DNA of 64,000 nt from Streptomonospora salina (GTDB taxonomy: Bacteria > Actinomycetota > Actinomycetes > Streptosporangiales > Streptosporangiaceae): positions 1,891,001 to 1,955,000 of the forward strand of contig NZ_JACHLY010000001.1 in NCBI RefSeq assembly GCF_014204715.1. The letters are read 5' to 3'. Below the pieces are notes generated by a model. That model saw only the letters and a list, made by a program, of their open reading frames with translations, ran no database searches and was not told where the DNA came from. Both the position numbers and the translations under genes were made by a program. Shown piece by piece: positions 47,296-58,900 of this stretch. The first letter of the stretch is position 1, and each line of letters opens with the position of its first letter.

Positions 47296-48657
47296 ATGGC
47301 CAAGGCTGCGAAGACCACGTTCCGCTGCGGTGAATGCGGCTGGACCACCCTCAAATGGGTCGGGCGCTGCGGTGAGTGCCAAGCCTGGGGCACCGTCGAG
47401 GAGGCCGGAGCGGCCGCCTCCACCGTGATCGCCCCGGCGCGGGTCACCAGTGCCGCCCGCCCCATCACCGAGATCGGCGTCGAATCCGCCCACGCCGTCC
47501 CCACCGGCCTGGACGAGCTCGACCGCGTCCTGGGCGGCGGGGTGGTGCCCGGCGGCGTACTGCTGTTCGCGGGCGAACCCGGTGTCGGAAAGTCCACGCT
47601 GCTGCTGGAGGTCGCGGCGCTGTGCGCCGATTCCGCGCCGGTGCTGTACGTCACCGGCGAGGAGTCCACCGGCCAGGTGCGGCTGCGCGCCGACCGGCTG
47701 GGCGCCCTGTCGCCGGAGCTGTACCTGGCTTCGGAGACCTCGGTCGCCTCGCTGGTCAGCCACGTCGACACGGTCGCGCCGTCCATGCTGATCGTCGACT
47801 CGGTGCAGACCATGAGCTCGCCCGACGTCGCCGGCGTGCCCGGCGGCGTCAGCCAGGTCCGCGAGGTCGCCGGCGCGCTGATCCGGCTGGCCAAGGAGCG
47901 CGACATCCCCACGGTGCTCGTCGGCCACGTCACCAAGGACGGCTCCATCGCCGGTCCCCGCCTGCTGGAGCACCTCGTGGACGTCGTGCTGCAGTTCGAG
48001 GGCGACCGCCACTCGCAGCTGCGCATGCTGCGCGCGGTGAAGAACCGCTACGGCCCCACCGACGAGATCGGCTGCTTCGAGCTCACCGACTCCGGAATCC
48101 TCGGCCTGCCCGACCCCAGCGGCCTGTTCCTGACCCGCCGCAACGAGCCCGTCCCCGGCACCTGCGTCACCGTCACGCTTGAGGGCCGGCGTCCGCTGAT
48201 CGCCGAAGTGCAGGCGCTGGTGGCCTCCTCCAACCTGCCCCAGCCCCGCCGGGCCAACTCCGGGCTCGACTCGGCGCGCGTGAACATGGTGATGGCGGTA
48301 CTGGAGCGGCGCGCGCGGGTGCGCATCGCCAATTCCGACGTCTACGCCTCCACCGTCGGCGGCGTGCGGCTGGGCGAACCCTCGGTCGACCTCGCGCTCG
48401 CGCTGGCGGTGGCGGGGTCGGTGCGCGACGAGGCGCTTCCCAAGGGCGTGGTGGCCATAGGCGAGGTCGGGCTGGCCGGCGACGTCCGGGCCGTCACCGG
48501 GGTGCAGCGGCGGCTGGTCGAAGCCCAGCGGCTGGGGTTCACCCGGGCGATCGTGCCGCGCAACAGCGAGGAGCCGATCGACGGCCTGGAGGTCGTGGGC
48601 GTCGACGATGTCGGCGCCGCGCTGCGCTCGGCGTTCACCGTTCCGCAGCCGAGCTGA
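47296..48657 (+). CDS. radA: DNA repair protein RadA
   Basis: 453-aa RecA-like ATPase that drives branch migration of recombination intermediates. N-terminal zinc finger Cys11/14/25/28, Walker A GEPGVGKST near residue 93-101, the RadA-specific KNRYG motif at 249-253 and a C-terminal Lon-protease-like domain are all present. In mycobacteria disA follows radA; here it does not. Confidence 0.97.
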   Translation: MAKAAKTTFRCGECGWTTLKWVGRCGECQAWGTVEEAGAAASTVIAPARVTSAARPITEIGVESAHAVPTGLDELDRVLGGGVVPGGVLLFAGEPGVGKSTLLLEVAALCADSAPVLYVTGEESTGQVRLRADRLGALSPELYLASETSVASLVSHVDTVAPSMLIVDSVQTMSSPDVAGVPGGVSQVREVAGALIRLAKERDIPTVLVGHVTKDGSIAGPRLLEHLVDVVLQFEGDRHSQLRMLRAVKNRYGPTDEIGCFELTDSGILGLPDPSGLFLTRRNEPVPGTCVTVTLEGRRPLIAEVQALVASSNLPQPRRANSGLDSARVNMVMAVLERRARVRIANSDVYASTVGGVRLGEPSVDLALALAVAGSVRDEALPKGVVAIGEVGLAGDVRAVTGVQRRLVEAQRLGFTRAIVPRNSEEPIDGLEVVGVDDVGAALRSAFTVPQPS

Positions 48658-48705
48658 GGCCCGTCGGCGCGGCCGCACCCGCGGACCTGCACCGGGGCGG
48701 AAAGC

Positions 48706-48746
48706 GCCGCGAGCGCCGACCGGGCCCGCCGGTCGGCGCTCGCGGC
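48706..48746. terminator. Strong bidirectional terminator after radA
   Basis: 17-bp perfect stem (48706-48722 with 48730-48746) with a 7-nt loop in the gap between convergent radA and the following gene. Confidence 0.75.
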
Positions 48747-48757
48747 GGCATCGGGGA

Positions 48758-49570
48758 TCAGTTCAGCCGGAACACCTGGGGCTCGGCGCTCTGGTCGTAG
48801 TCGCTGTGCAGCCGGACCACGTAGGTCCCGGGCCGCTTGGCGTTGACGTTCCTGTCGGAGCAGTCCTTCCATGAGCGCTTGCGGTCCCAGGTGACGGTCG
48901 TGCTGTAGGGCACGCCGCGCTGGAGCTTCTGCTCGTCGGAGTCCGATCCGTCGGCGCAGTCGGCGGTGGAGAACACGCGGTCGTCACCGGAGGTGACACG
49001 CAGCTCCATGCTCGCGGGTCCCGCGTCGACGGTGCAGGTCTGGTCCTCGGTGTTGACGAGGGTCAGCTCGAACTCCGGCTGGCCGTCCCAGGCGTAGTCG
49101 CTCTTGTCGGTATCGAGGGTCACCACCACATCGGAGGGCCGGCAGGGGTCGCCGGGCTCCTCGGGTGCGGGGTGCTCGTCGGAGCCGCCGGATCCGCCGT
49201 CGGAGCCGCCGCCCGACTCGTCGCCGGAGTCGCCGGATCCGCCGCCGTCTCCGGAACCGCCGTCGGAACCGCCGTCGGACTCGTCGTCCGCGTCCTCGCC
49301 CTCGTCGCCGCCGCCGTCCTCGTCGGCGCCGGCGGAAGCGCTGGGAGAGTCCTCGGGGGACGCGGAAGGTGAGACACTGGGCGGCGACGACTCCTCAGGC
49401 GTCGGGTTCTCAGACGTGCCGGAGGCTTCGTCGCCGTTGCCCGCCGACGGCCGCGTGCACGCATAGGTGATCAGGGCTACGACGACGAAGAGCCCCACGA
49501 GCACGAAGACACGCCTTCTCCAATATGTCTCGGGACTCACCGGTCCCGGTTGTCCAGCACTTGACGCCAT
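48758..49570 (-). CDS. Membrane-anchored Ser/Gly/Asp-rich extracytoplasmic protein
   Basis: 270 aa. A basic YWRRR then one transmembrane helix (VFVLVGLFVVVALITYACT), a ~100-residue Ser/Asp/Glu/Gly low-complexity linker, and a C-terminal ~130-residue domain with four cysteines (SDVVVTLDTDKSDYAW, TTVTWDRKRSWKDCSDR, GTYVVRLHSDYD) that looks like a beta-sandwich. The ATG at 49570 was chosen over 49603 as the tighter start. The place between radA and mutY matches that of an uncharacterised membrane protein in mycobacteria (from memory). Confidence 0.72.
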   Translation of the reverse strand: MASSAGQPGPVSPETYWRRRVFVLVGLFVVVALITYACTRPSAGNGDEASGTSENPTPEESSPPSVSPSASPEDSPSASAGADEDGGGDEGEDADDESDGGSDGGSGDGGGSGDSGDESGGGSDGGSGGSDEHPAPEEPGDPCRPSDVVVTLDTDKSDYAWDGQPEFELTLVNTEDQTCTVDAGPASMELRVTSGDDRVFSTADCADGSDSDEQKLQRGVPYSTTVTWDRKRSWKDCSDRNVNAKRPGTYVVRLHSDYDQSAEPQVFRLN

Positions 49571-49636
49571 AGGCGCAGTATTCCGGGTTTCCGGGCGCCG
49601 CACATACTCAACCCGCCGATCCGCACATCGATTGAC

Positions 49637-50512
49637 ATGTTCGACAACCCTTACAGCACGGCCGTTCTCGCGTGGTACGAGACCAATGCCCGCGATCTGC
49701 CCTGGCGCCGCGACGGCGCCACCCCCTGGTCGATCCTGGTCAGCGAGATCATGCTGCAGCAGACCCCGGTATCACGGGTGCTACCCGCGTGGGAAGCGTG
49801 GATGGAGCGATGGCCGACTCCGGCCGATCTCGCCGCGGAGCCCTCGGGCGAGGCGGTGCGCATGTGGCACCGGCTGGGCTACCCGCGGCGCGCGCTGAAC
49901 CTGCACGCGGCCGCGTGCGCGATCGTCGAGCGGCACGGCGGCGACGTCCCCTCGGATCACACCGACCTGCTGGCGCTGCCGGGCGTGGGCGCCTACACCG
50001 CGGCCGCGGTGGCCAGTTTCGCCTTCGGTCAGCGCCACGCGGTACTCGACACCAATGTGCGGCGGGTGCTGGCGCGCGCCCACAGCGGTGTGCAGTACCC
50101 GCCCAAGGCCCAGACCAAGGCCGAGGCCCGGCTGGCGGGCTCGCTCGTGCCTCCGGATCCGGCCGTGGCCGCCCGGTGGGCGGTGGCGGTGATGGAGCTG
50201 GGGGCGCTGGTGTGCACGGCGCGCACCCCGGCGTGCGCCGACTGCCCCATCGCCGCGCAGTGCGCGTGGCGGCTGGCCGGCAAGCCCGCCTACGACGGAC
50301 CGCCGCGGCGCGGCCAGACCTATGCCGGTACCGACCGGCAGGTGCGCGGCCGGCTGCTGGCCGTGCTGAGGGAGTCGCCCGCGCCGGTGGCCAAGTCGGC
50401 ACTGGACGTGGTCTGGGACGAGCCGGTCCAGCGCGAGCGGGCGCTGGACGCCCTGGTGTCCGACGGACTGGTGGACCCGCTGGAGGACGGCACCTACGCC
50501 CTTCCGGGCTGA
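49637..50512 (+). CDS. mutY: Adenine DNA glycosylase MutY
   Basis: 291 aa. It removes adenine mispaired with 8-oxoguanine. Glu37 in SEIMLQQT and Asp138 in VLDTNV are the catalytic residues; the helix-hairpin-helix is LPGVGAYTAAAV; the [4Fe-4S] ligands are Cys193/200/203/209 (spacing 6-2-5). The C-terminal NUDIX-like 8-oxoG recognition domain of E. coli MutY (350 aa) is shortened to a small winged-helix-like tail, as in other actinobacteria. Confidence 0.95.
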   Translation: MFDNPYSTAVLAWYETNARDLPWRRDGATPWSILVSEIMLQQTPVSRVLPAWEAWMERWPTPADLAAEPSGEAVRMWHRLGYPRRALNLHAAACAIVERHGGDVPSDHTDLLALPGVGAYTAAAVASFAFGQRHAVLDTNVRRVLARAHSGVQYPPKAQTKAEARLAGSLVPPDPAVAARWAVAVMELGALVCTARTPACADCPIAAQCAWRLAGKPAYDGPPRRGQTYAGTDRQVRGRLLAVLRESPAPVAKSALDVVWDEPVQRERALDALVSDGLVDPLEDGTYALPG

Positions 50513-50521
50513 CCGGCCCGA

Positions 50522-50553
50522 CGGCGGGCCGCCGGACTGACGACGGCCCGCCG
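50522..50553. terminator. Hairpin between convergent mutY and DUF3105 gene
   Basis: 10-bp perfect stem (CGGCGGGCCG / CGGCCCGCCG) with a 12-nt loop, 10 bp after the mutY stop. Confidence 0.65.
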
Positions 50554-50572
50554 GGACGGCCCCTCAGGCGCC

Positions 50573-51373
50573 TCAGGCGGTCTTCACGGTCGCGTCGGTG
50601 CCGCCGGTGCAGGGCGCCCCCGGCTCGGGGGTCTGCGGGCCCTGCACGTAGGTGGTGAGGAAGCCGGTCAGGTTCTGCCGATCGTCGACGACGAGCCGCT
50701 TCCCCCAGGCCGCCGCGACGACATCCGCCCGCTGGTCGGGGTGGGAAGGGCTGACGATGAGGTAGTCGCCCTGGCTGTAGAGCCGCTCCAGGTCCTCCAC
50801 CCGGTCGGAGGGCAGGTCGTCGCTGTAGCTGATCCACACGGCGCCGTGCTCCATGGCGTGGACGACGTGCTCGGCCATCAGCTGCTTCCGGTAGACGCCG
50901 CAGTTCTGCCACACCGGGTGGTGCCTGCCTCCCGGCGGCGGATACACGCCGTAGGACACGGGTTCCTCGGTGTGCTCGCGGGGGACGTCGTCGAAGGTCC
51001 GCACGCCGTCGATGTCGCCGGGCTCCTCCCGGCCGGGCGGGTCCCCGGCGGATTCGGCCGCGCCGGCGCCGCTGCCGCTGCCGCCGCCTACGCCGAACAG
51101 GAGATAGGCGCTCACGCCGCCGGCGGTCACGACCAGCACCAGCACGAGCGCCGCGGCGCCCAGAAGCCACCACACGGCGGCCGAGGATCCCTTCCCTGCG
51201 CCCCCGCCGCCGGCCGGCGGCGGGGGCGGATAGCCGCCGGAGGGCGGCGGACCGTACTGGCCGGGCGGACCGTACTGGCCGCCGTACTGGCCGGGCGGCG
51301 CGCCTGCCTGCGGGGGCTCCCCGCCGCCGGAGGGAGGGTGCTCGTGCGGAGGACCGCCTTCAGGAGAAACCAC
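50573..51373 (-). CDS. DUF3105 membrane-anchored protein with Pro/Gly/Tyr-rich N-terminus
   Basis: 266 aa. Residues 1-60 are Pro/Gly/Gln/Tyr-rich, cytoplasmic and disordered; one helix follows (VWWLLGAAALVLVLVVTAGGVSAYLLF). The extracytoplasmic DUF3105 domain carries VSYGVYPPPGGRHHPVWQNC and the HVVHAMEHGAVWISY signature with conserved His residues. Function unknown. It lies downstream of clpC but is separated by a strong terminator. Confidence 0.85.
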   Translation of the reverse strand: MVSPEGGPPHEHPPSGGGEPPQAGAPPGQYGGQYGPPGQYGPPPSGGYPPPPPAGGGGAGKGSSAAVWWLLGAAALVLVLVVTAGGVSAYLLFGVGGGSGSGAGAAESAGDPPGREEPGDIDGVRTFDDVPREHTEEPVSYGVYPPPGGRHHPVWQNCGVYRKQLMAEHVVHAMEHGAVWISYSDDLPSDRVEDLERLYSQGDYLIVSPSHPDQRADVVAAAWGKRLVVDDRQNLTGFLTTYVQGPQTPEPGAPCTGGTDATVKTA

Positions 51374-51463
51374 AGCCGAACCTTATCGGCCCAGCGCCGC
51401 ACACGGCAGCGGGCGCACGGCGCCCACAGCGCACCGGCCGTTCGACCGGCGGGTCCGGACACA

Positions 51464-51497
51464 CCACGGGGGCGGCCCCGAAGGACCGCCCCCGTGG
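51464..51497 (-). terminator. Terminator of clpC
   Basis: 12-bp perfect stem (51464-51475 with 51486-51497) and a 10-nt loop, about 50 bp beyond the clpC stop. Confidence 0.75.
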
Positions 51498-51543
51498 TTG
51501 CCGTTCGCGCTACGGCGCCGGGTTCAGCCGCCCGGCCCGGGTT

Positions 51544-54051
<2,508 letters not shown>

Positions 54052-54316
54052 GTCTCGTCGCTCCTCACAGAGCGGTCAGGCAGGGACGGAAGTTCCGACC
54101 CTCGCTTTCCGCATTTCGGCCCCTCAGGGGAAAGCCCCGTGGAGGCGCTGCCGCACCGGTCCACCAAGCGGCCGACCTCGCGGCGCGCCCGACGAACACA
54201 TCCGCACGGGAGGAAGCTGCCCGCCTCCCGTGCCGGAGACTTTCCCCGACGATAGGGCGTTCATCCTCATCCAACTACCTATCGGGGGGTCAGTGTTCCG
54301 GCTACGCCGCAAGCGA

Positions 54317-54357
54317 ACGGCCCGTGCACCCTGGTATATCGAGGGCACACGGGCCGT
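54317..54357 (-). terminator. Hairpin between lsr2 and clpC
   Basis: 10-bp outer stem ACGGCCCGTG/CACGGGCCGT with an inner CCCT/AGGG pairing. It lies 144 bp after the lsr2 stop and should terminate lsr2. It also lies downstream of the candidate ClgR site, so it could attenuate clpC. Confidence 0.55.
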
Positions 54358-54377
54358 GAACACGCATTCGCGCGCGG

Positions 54378-54395
54378 ATTTGCTCTGAGCGAACA
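54378..54395 (-). promoter_or_regulatory. Candidate ClgR operator upstream of clpC
   Basis: Minus strand TGTTCGCTCAGAGCAAAT fits the corynebacterial ClgR consensus WNNWCGCYNANRGCGWWS except at two fixed positions. It is 327 bp upstream of the clpC start, which is far, and the lsr2 hairpin lies between. Confidence 0.3.
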
Positions 54396-54500
54396 CCGGC
54401 CGCCGACGGCCGGCCCGGCAGTAATGGCCTTGCGCGGGTCTCCCGGGTCCGAAAGAGCTCCGCGCAACCGCCACTCGCACACCGGCGCCGGCCTGCGGGG

Positions 54501-54839
54501 TCAGCGCTGGGCTGCCTCGAACTCGGCGACGATCGCCGCCGGGATCCGGCCGCGCTCGTTGACCTGCTTTCCCGCTGCCTTCGCCCACGCGCGGATCTCG
54601 GCGCTGCGCTCACGGCTGGGGGCATTGCGCTGCTGACGCTTGCCGCCGCGCCCGGTCGTCTTGGACGGAGCCTTGCGGGCCGCCTCGACGTAGGGAGCCA
54701 GGGCCTCGCGCAGCTTGGTGGCGTTGTCGCCGCTGAGGTCGATTTCGTAGGAGGAACCGTCGACCCCGAACGAAACGGTCTCCTCGGCCTCCCCGCCGTC
54801 CAGATCGTCGACGAGAAGCACCTGAACCTTTTGTGCCAT
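54501..54839 (-). CDS. lsr2: Lsr2 nucleoid-associated silencer
   Basis: 112-aa H-NS-like protein that coats AT-rich, often foreign DNA. The N-terminal dimerisation part opens AQKVQVLLVDDLDGGEAEET, then a basic linker, and the C-terminal DNA-binding domain has AWAKAAGKQVNERGRIPAAI with the RGR AT-hook-like minor-groove motif. The ATG at 54839 follows AAAGG. A plausible promoter lies 46-74 bp upstream. Confidence 0.96.
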   Translation of the reverse strand: MAQKVQVLLVDDLDGGEAEETVSFGVDGSSYEIDLSGDNATKLREALAPYVEAARKAPSKTTGRGGKRQQRNAPSRERSAEIRAWAKAAGKQVNERGRIPAAIVAEFEAAQR

Positions 54840-54884
54840 AGATAGAACCTTTCCAGCAGAGCGGTGCGATGGCACCTGAATATA

Positions 54885-54913
54885 AAGCTATCCCGGAAGA
54901 ACGCTGAAGACAA
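54885..54913 (-). promoter_or_regulatory. Putative lsr2 promoter
   Basis: Minus strand TTGTCT (54913-54908), 17-bp spacer, TAGCTT (54890-54885). Predicted start about 40 nt before the ATG. Confidence 0.45.
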
Positions 54914-55063
54914 TTCTCCGCGCGACCGAAAACCCGGACACCCTATGCCCGGACCGCGAGCGGGCAGTAAATCCCGACTCGACGGCCGATACACACCGGC
55001 CGCCTGCCCGGAGCCCGTGCCGTTAACGCCCCGTACGCACCGCTTCCATTCGCGCGCAGCCGG

Positions 55064-55345
55064 TTAGCCGTCGGCCCGGTCCGTGCCATCGCCGGGAAGT
55101 TCCGGTCCAGAACCTTCTGCGCCCTTTGCCCTGTCTTCGGCCGCGGCGCCGTCCGTATCGGGACGCGACACGGCCGCGGTGCTCGCAGTTCCCCTGCCGG
55201 ATGCAGTACTCGCGTCAGCCTCGCTCACGAGTCGCCCGTCCGACGTTCTGGGCGCCATCTCCTTGCGAAGGAGCTTCACCACGAACGTGCAGAAGACGGC
55301 GGCGACCACGGCCGGGGGAAGCAGCGCCGCCAAAACGTCCCCCAT
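55064..55345 (-). CDS. Small single-pass membrane protein of unknown function
   Basis: 93 aa. The ATG at 55345 leads directly into a helix (GDVLAALLPPAVVAAVFCTFVVKLL) followed by RKEMAPRTSDGRL and a disordered Ser/Ala/Asp/Glu-rich tail. An upstream GTG at 55354 is also possible given GGAAGG. Not recognised as a named family. It lies upstream of lsr2 on the same strand, 224 bp away, with no coupling. Confidence 0.6.
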   Translation of the reverse strand: MGDVLAALLPPAVVAAVFCTFVVKLLRKEMAPRTSDGRLVSEADASTASGRGTASTAAVSRPDTDGAAAEDRAKGAEGSGPELPGDGTDRADG

Positions 55346-55928
55346 CGAGCGCACACCCTTCCTTGATGTCACTTTATGCAGCAATTACCCCACGGAGGGA
55401 CGCCGTCGACTGGGATCGGCGGCCGGCCGCGGTACCCGCTCTTTCGACGGGAGCTGACTCCGACATCATAGACACCGTTCGTACCTGCACGTCCCCTACC
55501 CCGCAGGATGGGTTTAACCGGTTCCGAAAGCCCGTCGCATAAGGGCTTCCGGGTGTGTCGCGGGCGCGGCGGAGCCCCGCGCCCGAGTCGGCCGCAACCG
55601 AATCGCCATTGAAAAGACGGCGCTTCGTGGCCCGGCGCCGCCGAGATTGGATCCGCCCGCGGAGCGGGCATATCGATCGACGCCCCGGGGAGCGAAGGCG
55701 GCGAAGAAGCCCTGGATACCGCCTCGGAGATCTCCCGCAATCCACACATTACCGGGCCCGATACGGCTCTCCCGCCCGGGTCCGCATACGCTTCGAAGGC
55801 GCGCGGGGTTTGTGGGACCGTGGCCCCCGACCGCGCGCGAGTCCGGCGTCGACGGCCGCGAGCCGGCGCAGCTCCCCCGCGTTTGCCTGCACGCGGACGG
55901 TCACTGTGGGCATTGAGAGGACCTCACC
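55346..55928. other. Intergenic region between the small membrane protein and the EndoQ-UvrD gene
   Basis: 583 bp between divergent genes. A perfect 9-bp hairpin (55561-55585) stands in the middle but no transcript obviously ends there. A TATGAT -10-like hexamer faces the small gene near 55465. No coding frame with recognisable similarity was seen; antisense open frames here are extensions of the shadow of the helicase gene. Confidence 0.35.
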
Positions 55929-58900
55929 GTGGAGTTCCACGCAGATCTGCATATTCACTCCAAGTACTCCCGGGCGTGCAGCAAGGATTGCGACCTGGAG
56001 CATCTGGCGTGGTGGGCCGCACGCAAGGGCATCGCAGTCGTCGGCACCGGTGATTTCACTCACCCCGCCTGGCGCGAGCAGCTGCGCACCAAACTCGTGC
56101 CCGCCGAGCCGGGGCTGTTCCGGTTGAGCCCGGATATCGAGGCCGAGGTCCTGCGCACTCTGCCGCCCGCCTGCCGGAATGCCGTGCGCTTCATGCTGTC
56201 CGTAGAGATCTCCACCATCTATAAGCGGGGCGAACGGACCCGAAAGGTGCACCATTTGCTCTACGCCCCCACGATGGAGGCGGCCGAGGCCATCACCGCC
56301 GATTTGGCCCGGATCGGCAATCTCGCCTCGGACGGGCGCCCCATCCTGGGCTTGGATTCGCGCGACCTGCTGGAGATCACCCTCGCCAGCGACCCGGCCA
56401 GCTATCTCGTGCCCGCCCACGTGTGGACCCCGTGGTTCGCCGTTCTCGGTTCCAAATCCGGATTCGACGCCGTCGGCGACTGCTACGCCGACCTGGCCGG
56501 CGACATCTTCGCCGTCGAGACCGGGCTCTCCAGCGACCCGGAGATGAACTGGACGGTGTCGTCGCTCGACGCCTACACCCAGGTCAGCAATTCCGACGCG
56601 CACTCGCCGCCGATGCTCGCCCGCGAGGCCACCCGCTTCGACACCGACCTCGACTACTACGCCGTACGCCGCGCCCTGGAGACCGGCGACGGATTCCGCG
56701 GCACCGTCGAGTTCTTCCCCGAGGAAGGCAAATACCACCTCGACGGCCACCGCAAATGCGGCGTGCGTCTGGAGCCCGACGCCACCCGCGAGCACGGCGG
56801 TCGCTGCCCGGCCTGCGGCAAGCCGCTGACGGTGGGGGTCTCCCACCGCGTCTTCGAACTCGCCGACCGGCCCGTCGGCCACCGCCCCGCCGGCGCCGCC
56901 GGATTCACGAGCCTGGTCCCGCTGCCCGAGATCGTCGGCGAGGTCGCCGGCGTGGGCCCCAAGAGCAAGCGCGTGCGTGGCGAAGTCGACCGCCTCGTGG
57001 GCGAACTGGGCTCCGAACTCGACATCCTGACCGCCGCACCCGCCGACGAGGTCGCCCGGGTCGGCGGCACGCTGCTGGGCGAGGCGGTCACCCGGCTTCG
57101 GGCGGGGGCCGTCGTGCGCGATGCCGGCTACGACGGCGAGTACGGCAGGATCCGCATGTTCGACCCCGGTGAACTGGCCACCGCCGGCTCCGCGCCCGCC
57201 CTGTTCGACGCCGGGGACCTGGCCGGACCGTCGCCGAAATCCCGCCCCGCCCCGACCGGCCCGGCCACCGGGACCGCGCCGGGGCACGGAGTCGCGGACC
57301 CGGACACGGGCGGGACCGCAGGCCGCGCAGCGGGCCCCGGGGACGAGGGCGGAGCCGACACTGCCGCCGCCGACGGCCACGACAGCCACGACAGCCACGA
57401 CAGCCACGACGATATCGGGGACGCGGACGGCCGGGGCGGTTCCCATACGGCGCGCGCCGCCGTCCCGGTTCCCGCCGGAACGGCCGCCGGATCCTCCGGA
57501 ATCGCCGGATCGGCGGTGGCTGCGGGGAGCGGTCCCGGCCCCGCAGCGGCCGGATCCGGAACCGGGGCGGCGGCCGCAGCACCGGCACGCACCCGGTCTC
57601 CCGCGACGCAGGACGCCGGCGCCCCCGCGCTGTTCCCCGACGGCGCCTGTACCGCCGCTGTCCCGGCACGCAGCGTCCTCGACGGGCTGGATCCCCAGCA
57701 GCGGGCCGCGGCCGAGGCGCCCGGCGGGCCGCTGCTGATCGTCGCCGGTCCGGGCACCGGCAAGACCCGCACGCTGACCCGGCGCATCGCCCACCTGGTG
57801 GCCGAACGGGGCGAATCCGCCGAGGGGTTCCTGGCGATCACCTTCACGCGCCGGGCCGCCGATGAGCTGTCCGAGCGGCTGGACGACCTGCTGGGCGAGC
57901 GGGCCCGCGACCTCACCGTCGCCACGTTCCACCGGCTGGGCCTGCTCATACTGCGCGAACAGCACGAGCGCGCCGGCCTTTCGGCCGATTTCGGCATCGC
58001 CGACACCGCCCGGCGGCTGGAGATCGCCGCCGGGGTCGCCGGCTCCGAGAAGGAGGGGCGGCGGCTGCTGGAGCGGCGCGACACCGGCGATGCGGCCGAG
58101 CGGGACGCCGCCTACGAGCAGCGGCTTCGGGAGCTCGACATGGTCGACTTCACCGATCTCCTCGCGCTGCCGGTGCGCCTGCTCGGCGCAGACGCCGACC
58201 TGGCCGCGCACTACCGGCGGCGCTGGCCCCGGATCAGCGTCGACGAGTACCAGGACGTCGACGACCGGCAGTACACACTGCTGCGGCTGCTCACCGCGCC
58301 CGGGGGCGACCTCACCGCCATCGGCGACCCGGACCAGGCCATCTACGGTTTCCGCGGCGCCGACGTGGGCTTCTTCCTGCGCTTCACCGCCGACTTCCCC
58401 GGCGCGGCAACGGTGCGGCTGGGCCGCAACTACCGCTCCAACAGCGCGATCGTCGACGCTGCGGTGCAGGCCATCGCCCCCGCCTCGCTGCTTCCGGGGC
58501 GGGAGTTGCGGGCGGTGGGCGACTTCAGCGACCCGCCGCGCATCGGGGTGCACACGGCCGCCGACGAGAAGGCCGAGGCCTCGTTCGTCGCCCGCTCGAT
58601 CGACCGGCTGCTGGGCGGGACCTCCTGGCACTCGCTGGACAGCGGCCGGGTGACCGGCGACGGCGACGGCGGCCTGTCCTTCAGCGACTTCTGCGTGCTC
58701 TACCGCACCGACGCCCAGAGCGAGGCGGTCATGCGCGCTCTCGACACCGCTGGCGTGCCTTACCAGAAGCGCTCGCACGACCGGCTGCTGTCCCGGCCGG
58801 GCGTGCGGATGGTCGCCGACGAGCTGTCCCGCCACGCCACGGGCACACCGGTCGAGCGGGTCCGTTCGGCGGTGGCGCTGCTGTGCGAGCGCCACTCCGG

